Below are positions 8,483-10,659 of a stretch of 10,659 bases of DNA, in pieces. Position numbers and translations under genes: made by a program. Each line of letters begins with the position of its first letter. Position 1 is the stretch's first letter. A model generated the notes under the pieces. That model did no database searches. It was given only the letters and a program-made list of their open reading frames with translations, and was not told the origin of the DNA. Where the stretch lies: NCBI GenBank assembly GCA_030595765.1, contig JAUVCJ010000059.1, positions 1-10,659 on the forward strand. Reading direction: 5' to 3'. The DNA is from Thermoplasmatota archaeon. Its GTDB lineage: Archaea; Thermoplasmatota; Thermoplasmata; GCA-020350865; JAUVCJ01.

Positions 8483-8516
8483 TTACTGAGGGAATAAGTG
8501 GATTTACTGGGGGAAT
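8483..8516 (+). repeat. 13-bp direct repeat ahead of the membrane-protein gene
   Basis: TTACTGAGGGAAT (8483-8495) recurs as TTACTGGGGGAAT (8504-8516) with one mismatch, 21 bases apart. The second copy contains the purine-rich ribosome-binding stretch just before the ATG at 8523. It is the most structured part of the 92-base gap (8431-8522), which also holds a weak TATA-like AAAATAAT at 8473-8480. It could be an operator, a second ribosome site or chance duplication. Confidence 0.45.
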
Positions 8517-8522
8517 GCCGAT

Positions 8523-9104
8523 ATGGTTAACAGACAGGCTGGTGTGATCGAGAACAAGCAAGCCAGAAAAAAGCAAAACCCTGAAAAACCAAAAAGAATG
8601 CCCAGAAAGGAGTACTACAAACAGATCGGGCCATTTCTCACTGCCCACCACCCGGATTGCAAGGAGTTCAAGGACGATGTATATCGCTTCAAAGGGCGAA
8701 GGTACTGCATTGGTTGCTTCACCTCATACCCGATAATGATCCTCATCCTGTTGCTCTGGGGTACAGGCATCCTCCAGATATGGAACATCCACTCCCTTCA
8801 GATAGGCCTGTTCGCTGGCAGCTTCCAGTTCCTGACCTTCATGACCAAGGGCAGGACCAAGACCACCAGGATATTCATCAAGATGCTACTGGGTATTGGC
8901 TTTGGATTCATGTTCATCGGTATCCTTGATACTCCCTGGCCTGATCACTTCAAGGTGTCAGTCCTGTTCAACCTGTACATGATATCAGTTCTGTTTGCCT
9001 ATTTGAGAAGTAAGAGCATGATGAACACATGCGCGGAGTGCAGGTTTAAAGGGGATTATTCAGCCTGTAAGGGCATGCCGGCCTTTGCTTCAAGAAAAAT
9101 TTAA
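8523..9104 (+). CDS. Four-helix membrane protein with His/Cys metal-site-like motifs
   Basis: This 193-residue protein does not belong to a family I can name with certainty. A basic N-terminus (1-35) leads to HHPDC (42-46) and RYCIGCFTSYP (60-70), so His42, His43, Cys46, Cys62 and Cys65 could bind a metal. Four hydrophobic segments follow (about 70-87, 91-107, 116-135, 144-161). The C-terminal tail has Cys170-x2-Cys173 and Cys182. With four helices, both Cys clusters would face the same side, and the positive N-terminus suggests the cytoplasm. The layout faintly recalls DUF2085-type membrane proteins (His...Cys-x-x-Cys near helix 1), but that link is weak. The start is supported by GGGGGA (8509-8514), 8 bases upstream. 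The gene has 92 bases before it and a T-run after it, so it is probably its own unit or the end of the preceding operon. Confidence 0.8.
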   Translation: MVNRQAGVIENKQARKKQNPEKPKRMPRKEYYKQIGPFLTAHHPDCKEFKDDVYRFKGRRYCIGCFTSYPIMILILLLWGTGILQIWNIHSLQIGLFAGSFQFLTFMTKGRTKTTRIFIKMLLGIGFGFMFIGILDTPWPDHFKVSVLFNLYMISVLFAYLRSKSMMNTCAECRFKGDYSACKGMPAFASRKI

Positions 9105-9105
9105 T

Positions 9106-9118
9106 AACTTTTTTTCTT
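9106..9118 (+). terminator. T-run terminator after the membrane-protein gene
   Basis: An unbroken run of seven T (9109-9115) inside AACTTTTTTTCTTC begins five bases after the TAA. Archaeal RNA polymerase ends transcripts at such runs without a hairpin. A convergent gene follows, so a stop is expected here. Confidence 0.6.
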
Positions 9119-9201
9119 CAACATGCTTAATGATAGTTTCTTTCCTGAAAATATATGAAGTGGTCAATATAACTCTCCAGCTAATATTTTAAACGGTCAC
9201 T

Positions 9202-9250
9202 AAAATTAAAAGACGGGAAAGGGTTAGTTTAGCAGAAGTATCCTAGATAC
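9202..9250 (-). terminator. Possible terminator of the leftward Pro-rich gene
   Basis: Just past the stop on the minus strand lies a short palindrome, GTATCCTAGATAC (9238-9250; 5-bp arms). Further on, the minus strand reads TCTTTTAATTTT (9202-9213). The T-rich stretch could end transcription. The hairpin is weak. The remainder of the 149-base convergent gap (9105-9253) holds nothing else I can recognise. Confidence 0.3.
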
Positions 9251-9253
9251 GTT

Positions 9254-9685
9254 CTACTGCGGTGGTGGTCCTGGTGGGGGCTGGTAACCCGGTGGGGGCT
9301 GTTGATAGCCCGGTGGGGGTTGCTGGTAGCCTGGTGGGGGCTGTTGATAGCCCGGTGGGGGGGCACCATAGCCAGCAGGTCCCTGCTGGAGGGGTGGTCT
9401 TACCAAAAGCCAGATGACCAGGCCTATGCATGTGCAAAAAAAGCCTATGATCGCCCAAACGATTCCGCTCTTACCACGCTTTTCCGCATCCTTATACATA
9501 AAGACCGCAATAAGGATGGAAATTATAATTCCCACAGCCTGGCTCATCAACGCTATGGGTCCTGCCAGGTTCAACATAGCAAATGGGTCTGTAGGCATAG
9601 CTTGAGCCATTGCCGACATTGAACCAAAGACCAGGAAAAGCAGGAACGCCGCCGCACCAACCATGAATCTCTTCATGTTTTTCAT
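9254..9685 (-). CDS. Secreted or membrane protein with PPPGYQQ repeat tail
   Basis: This protein has 143 residues, counted from the ATG at 9685. That start is chosen because GGAGG lies 8 bases upstream; a GTG at 9700 in the same frame precedes that site and would be wrong. Residues 1-29 look like a signal peptide or first helix: a basic MKNMKR, a hydrophobic core and a possible cleavage site around AMAQA. Two more helices follow (about 43-63 and 74-95), separated by the charged loop YKDAEKRGKSG. The tail (96-143) is Pro/Gly/Tyr/Gln-rich with three PPPGYQQ heptads and a fourth partial one, ending in PPPGPPPQ. The helix-loop-helix with DAEKRG recalls many small archaeal and bacterial membrane proteins of unknown role. 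Such tails elsewhere are flexible, sticky or protein-binding. It is divergent from another Pro-rich membrane protein, with which it shares YGAPPP. The function is unknown. Confidence 0.82.
   Translation of the reverse strand: MKNMKRFMVGAAAFLLFLVFGSMSAMAQAMPTDPFAMLNLAGPIALMSQAVGIIISILIAVFMYKDAEKRGKSGIVWAIIGFFCTCIGLVIWLLVRPPLQQGPAGYGAPPPGYQQPPPGYQQPPPGYQQPPPGYQPPPGPPPQ
9273..9374 (-). repeat. 21-bp in-frame tandem repeats encoding PPPGYQQ
   Basis: On the plus strand, units beginning GGTGGGGG start at 9273 (18 bp), 9291, 9312, 9333 and 9354 (diverged). The units at 9291-9311 and 9333-9353 are identical, and the one at 9312 differs slightly. Because the unit is a multiple of three, copy-number change would lengthen or shorten the tail without breaking the frame. 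Confidence 0.9.
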
Positions 9686-9693
9686 TGTTTTAT

Positions 9694-9709
9694 CCTCCAC
9701 TTACGTGGA
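9694..9709 (-). promoter_or_regulatory. Shine-Dalgarno partly within a short hairpin
   Basis: On the minus strand TCCAC-GTAA-GTGGA (9709-9696) can pair as a 5-bp stem with a 4-base loop. The GGAGG ribosome site (9698-9694) has three of its five bases in the 3' arm. The site decides the ATG at 9685. Translation control through the stem is possible, but the stem is short. Confidence 0.5.
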
Positions 9710-9728
9710 CACCTGTGGATGGGAACAA

Positions 9729-9740
9729 TACTATATGAAT
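9729..9740 (-). promoter_or_regulatory. Candidate TATA box for the leftward Pro-rich gene
   Basis: The minus strand reads ATTCATATAGTA, a TATA-like core about 45-50 bases upstream of the ATG at 9685. Transcription would start near 9708, giving a leader of about 20-25 bases that contains the GGAGG site. It shares the 158-base divergent gap (9686-9843) with the rightward promoter. Confidence 0.45.
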
Positions 9741-9804
9741 GTTCTCAAATGGATACAAAAACCCAAAAACACCGCAACTTAGGCAAAGAAAAGGAAATGT
9801 CAAA

Positions 9805-9816
9805 GGGTTTAAGTAC
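9805..9816 (+). promoter_or_regulatory. Candidate TATA box giving a nearly leaderless mRNA
   Basis: GGGTTTAAGTAC (9805-9816) contains the TATA-like TTTAAGTA centred about 32 bases before the ATG at 9844. Usual archaeal spacing puts the transcript start near 9836-9840, leaving almost no leader. This agrees with the absence of a purine-rich ribosome site before the ATG. Confidence 0.5.
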
Positions 9817-9843
9817 ATAGTAAATAATTGAATTTTGATAATA

Positions 9844-10581
9844 ATGGAAGATGCAGAAGTTGATGAATGGGAGGATTCTGATGCAGTTGGTTGGGACGAT
9901 ACAACCCCTCCACCGCCTGAACCGCTAACAGACTATGCCCCACCACCAACTCAATACATTGAGGATACCCCGCCGCCTGAACCACCAACAGACTATGCCC
10001 AACCACAAGACATTGGGTCTCAGGCTCAATATCCCCAGGGCTCACCAGCGCCACCTCAATATGGAGCGCCACCTCCTACACCACAGGCTCAAGGAGACGA
10101 AGGAATCAGGAAACGATTTCCAAGTGGGGGCATTCTTGCAGTTGTCGGAGGCCTTCTTGTTGTGCTTGGAACCTTCATGCCCTGGTTCACAGTTACAGCT
10201 TCAGGTTCCACAGTAGATGCAAATGGCTTCATGTTCCCGCTTTTTGCGCTCTTTTCAGCAATGAGCTCCAGCAATAGCCCGGCAGACATGGCAGATTCCT
10301 GGTTTGTAGTGCTCCTGCCAACGATCGTCATAGTGCTTGGAGCCCAGATAATCACTCTTGCAGGGGTCAGACGCCCTACAGGAGCCGCGATATTCAGTTC
10401 ACTGTCACTTGTGATGGGGGTTTTTCTCTACGGGCTGCTCACCACGCTCATCTCCGAAGGCGGAAGCATGAACATCACCATTGGCTATGGGCTGATGGCA
10501 ATAATATTTGGTAGCATCCTTGGCCTTATCGGAGGAATTGTCGGAAGGAGCCAGCTCAAGAAGCAGAGCCAGAAATCGTGA
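9844..10581 (+). CDS. Four-helix membrane protein with acidic, Pro-rich N-terminal domain
   Basis: This protein has 245 residues from the ATG at 9844; a TTG at 9835 could add three. Residues 1-20 are strongly acidic (EDAEVDEWEDSD). About 21-86 is low-complexity Pro/Tyr/Gln sequence with PPEPLTDYA and PPEPPTDYA repeats and PPQYGAPPP. A basic IRKRF then leads into four helices (about 95-116, 153-173, 180-201, 211-233). The first helix ends in FMPWFTV, a GxFxPW pattern common at the outer edge of helix 1 in small archaeal membrane proteins of unknown role. Between helices 1 and 2 is a Ser/Asn-rich outer loop. The basic flank and the C-terminal QLKKQSQK put both ends in the cytoplasm. It is divergent from the PPPGYQQ protein, with which it shares YGAPPP. 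Its stop codon is also the first base triplet of a 24-bp tandem repeat. The role may be scaffolding or sensing; this is not established. Confidence 0.85.
   Translation: MEDAEVDEWEDSDAVGWDDTTPPPPEPLTDYAPPPTQYIEDTPPPEPPTDYAQPQDIGSQAQYPQGSPAPPQYGAPPPTPQAQGDEGIRKRFPSGGILAVVGGLLVVLGTFMPWFTVTASGSTVDANGFMFPLFALFSAMSSSNSPADMADSWFVVLLPTIVIVLGAQIITLAGVRRPTGAAIFSSLSLVMGVFLYGLLTTLISEGGSMNITIGYGLMAIIFGSILGLIGGIVGRSQLKKQSQKS
9913..10000 (+). repeat. Two 28-bp direct repeats, 60-bp period, in the Pro-rich domain
   Basis: The segment 9913-9940 recurs at 9973-10000 with two mismatches. Both encode PPEPxTDYA. The 60-base period is a whole number of codons, so the domain probably grew by in-frame duplication. 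Confidence 0.85.
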
Positions 10582-10650
10582 TCATCCTGCTCAAATATAA
10601 TATGATCATCTGGATCGAAGATAATCTGATCATCCGGCTCGAAGATAAAG
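10579..10650. repeat. Three-copy 24-bp tandem repeat at the right edge
   Basis: Copies lie at 10579-10602, 10603-10626 and 10627-10650, each starting TGATCATC and followed by a TCGAAGATAA-like segment that is diverged in copy 1. The first TGA is the stop of the preceding gene. Each copy holds the palindrome TGATCA. The minus-strand frame entering from the right edge reads FIFEPDDQ, IIFDPDDH and IIFEQDDH, with mostly silent or conservative changes. That frame stays open from the edge to a stop at 10485-10487. The plus strand is also open from a GTG at 10578 or ATG at 10602. It is either the tail of a leftward gene or a non-coding repeat. Confidence 0.8.
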
Positions 10651-10659
10651 CCTTTAAGC

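Noticed and set aside
8208..8489. Rightward open frame overlapping the end of the second oxidoreductase
   Set aside because: It has no ribosome site and a composition typical of a shadow frame. The oxidoreductase frame carries the recognisable motifs.
9105..9253. Small RNA or extra gene in the convergent gap
   Set aside because: Only a T-run, a weak 5-bp palindrome and AT-rich sequence are seen. There is no convincing fold or reading frame.
9273..9374. CRISPR-like array
   Set aside because: The units are contiguous with no spacers and encode in-frame PPPGYQQ heptads.
9302..9622. Rightward open frame opposite the PPPGYQQ gene
   Set aside because: It is the complement of a low-complexity gene. 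The leftward frame has a signal peptide, helices, repeats, GGAGG and a promoter.

Overview
The window looks archaeal, most likely a Thermoplasmatota-type euryarchaeon. This is inferred from an archaeal lipid geranylgeranyl reductase with a companion ferredoxin, TATA-type promoters with short leaders, a T-run terminator, GGAG/GGAGG ribosome-binding sites, and a huge extracellular subtilase built on NEW3/CARDB-like beta-sandwich repeats. No rRNA, tRNA, CRISPR array, transposase or integrase is visible, and no stretch over 300 bases lacks a gene.

Layout. (1) 1-5871 (+): the 5'-truncated remainder of a roughly 1,950-residue or longer, membrane-anchored S8 (subtilisin-like) protease. It carries a propeptide, catalytic domain, jelly-roll P-domain, CARDB-like domain, MAM/jelly-roll-like domain and about nine tandem Ig-like modules, three of them with an acidic Asp-rich loop. 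(2) 5953-8430 (+): a tight operon of a 2x[4Fe-4S] ferredoxin, a digeranylgeranylglycerophospholipid reductase and a second, diverged FAD-dependent oxidoreductase of the same superfamily. This is probably a module that reduces isoprenoid chains of membrane lipids. (3) 8523-9104 (+): a four-helix membrane protein with a conserved-looking His/Cys pattern on both sides of the membrane segments, followed by a T-run terminator. (4) 9254-9685 (-) and 9844-10581 (+): two divergently transcribed membrane proteins, both with proline/tyrosine-rich low-complexity tails made of DNA-level tandem repeats. (5) 10579-10659: a 24-bp tandem repeat in three copies that starts on the last stop codon and runs to the window edge. 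It may be the tail of a leftward gene lying outside the window.

How the parts fit. The protease acts outside the cell and is held by one C-terminal helix. The ferredoxin most plausibly delivers electrons to the neighbouring reductase(s) that saturate archaeal lipid tails. The two Pro-rich membrane proteins share a YGAPPP sequence and a common promoter region, suggesting related surface or scaffolding roles. No clear defence, mobile or otherwise new multi-gene system is evident. The least explained items are the Cys-patterned membrane protein, the Pro-rich divergent pair, the diverged second reductase and the 24-bp edge repeat.
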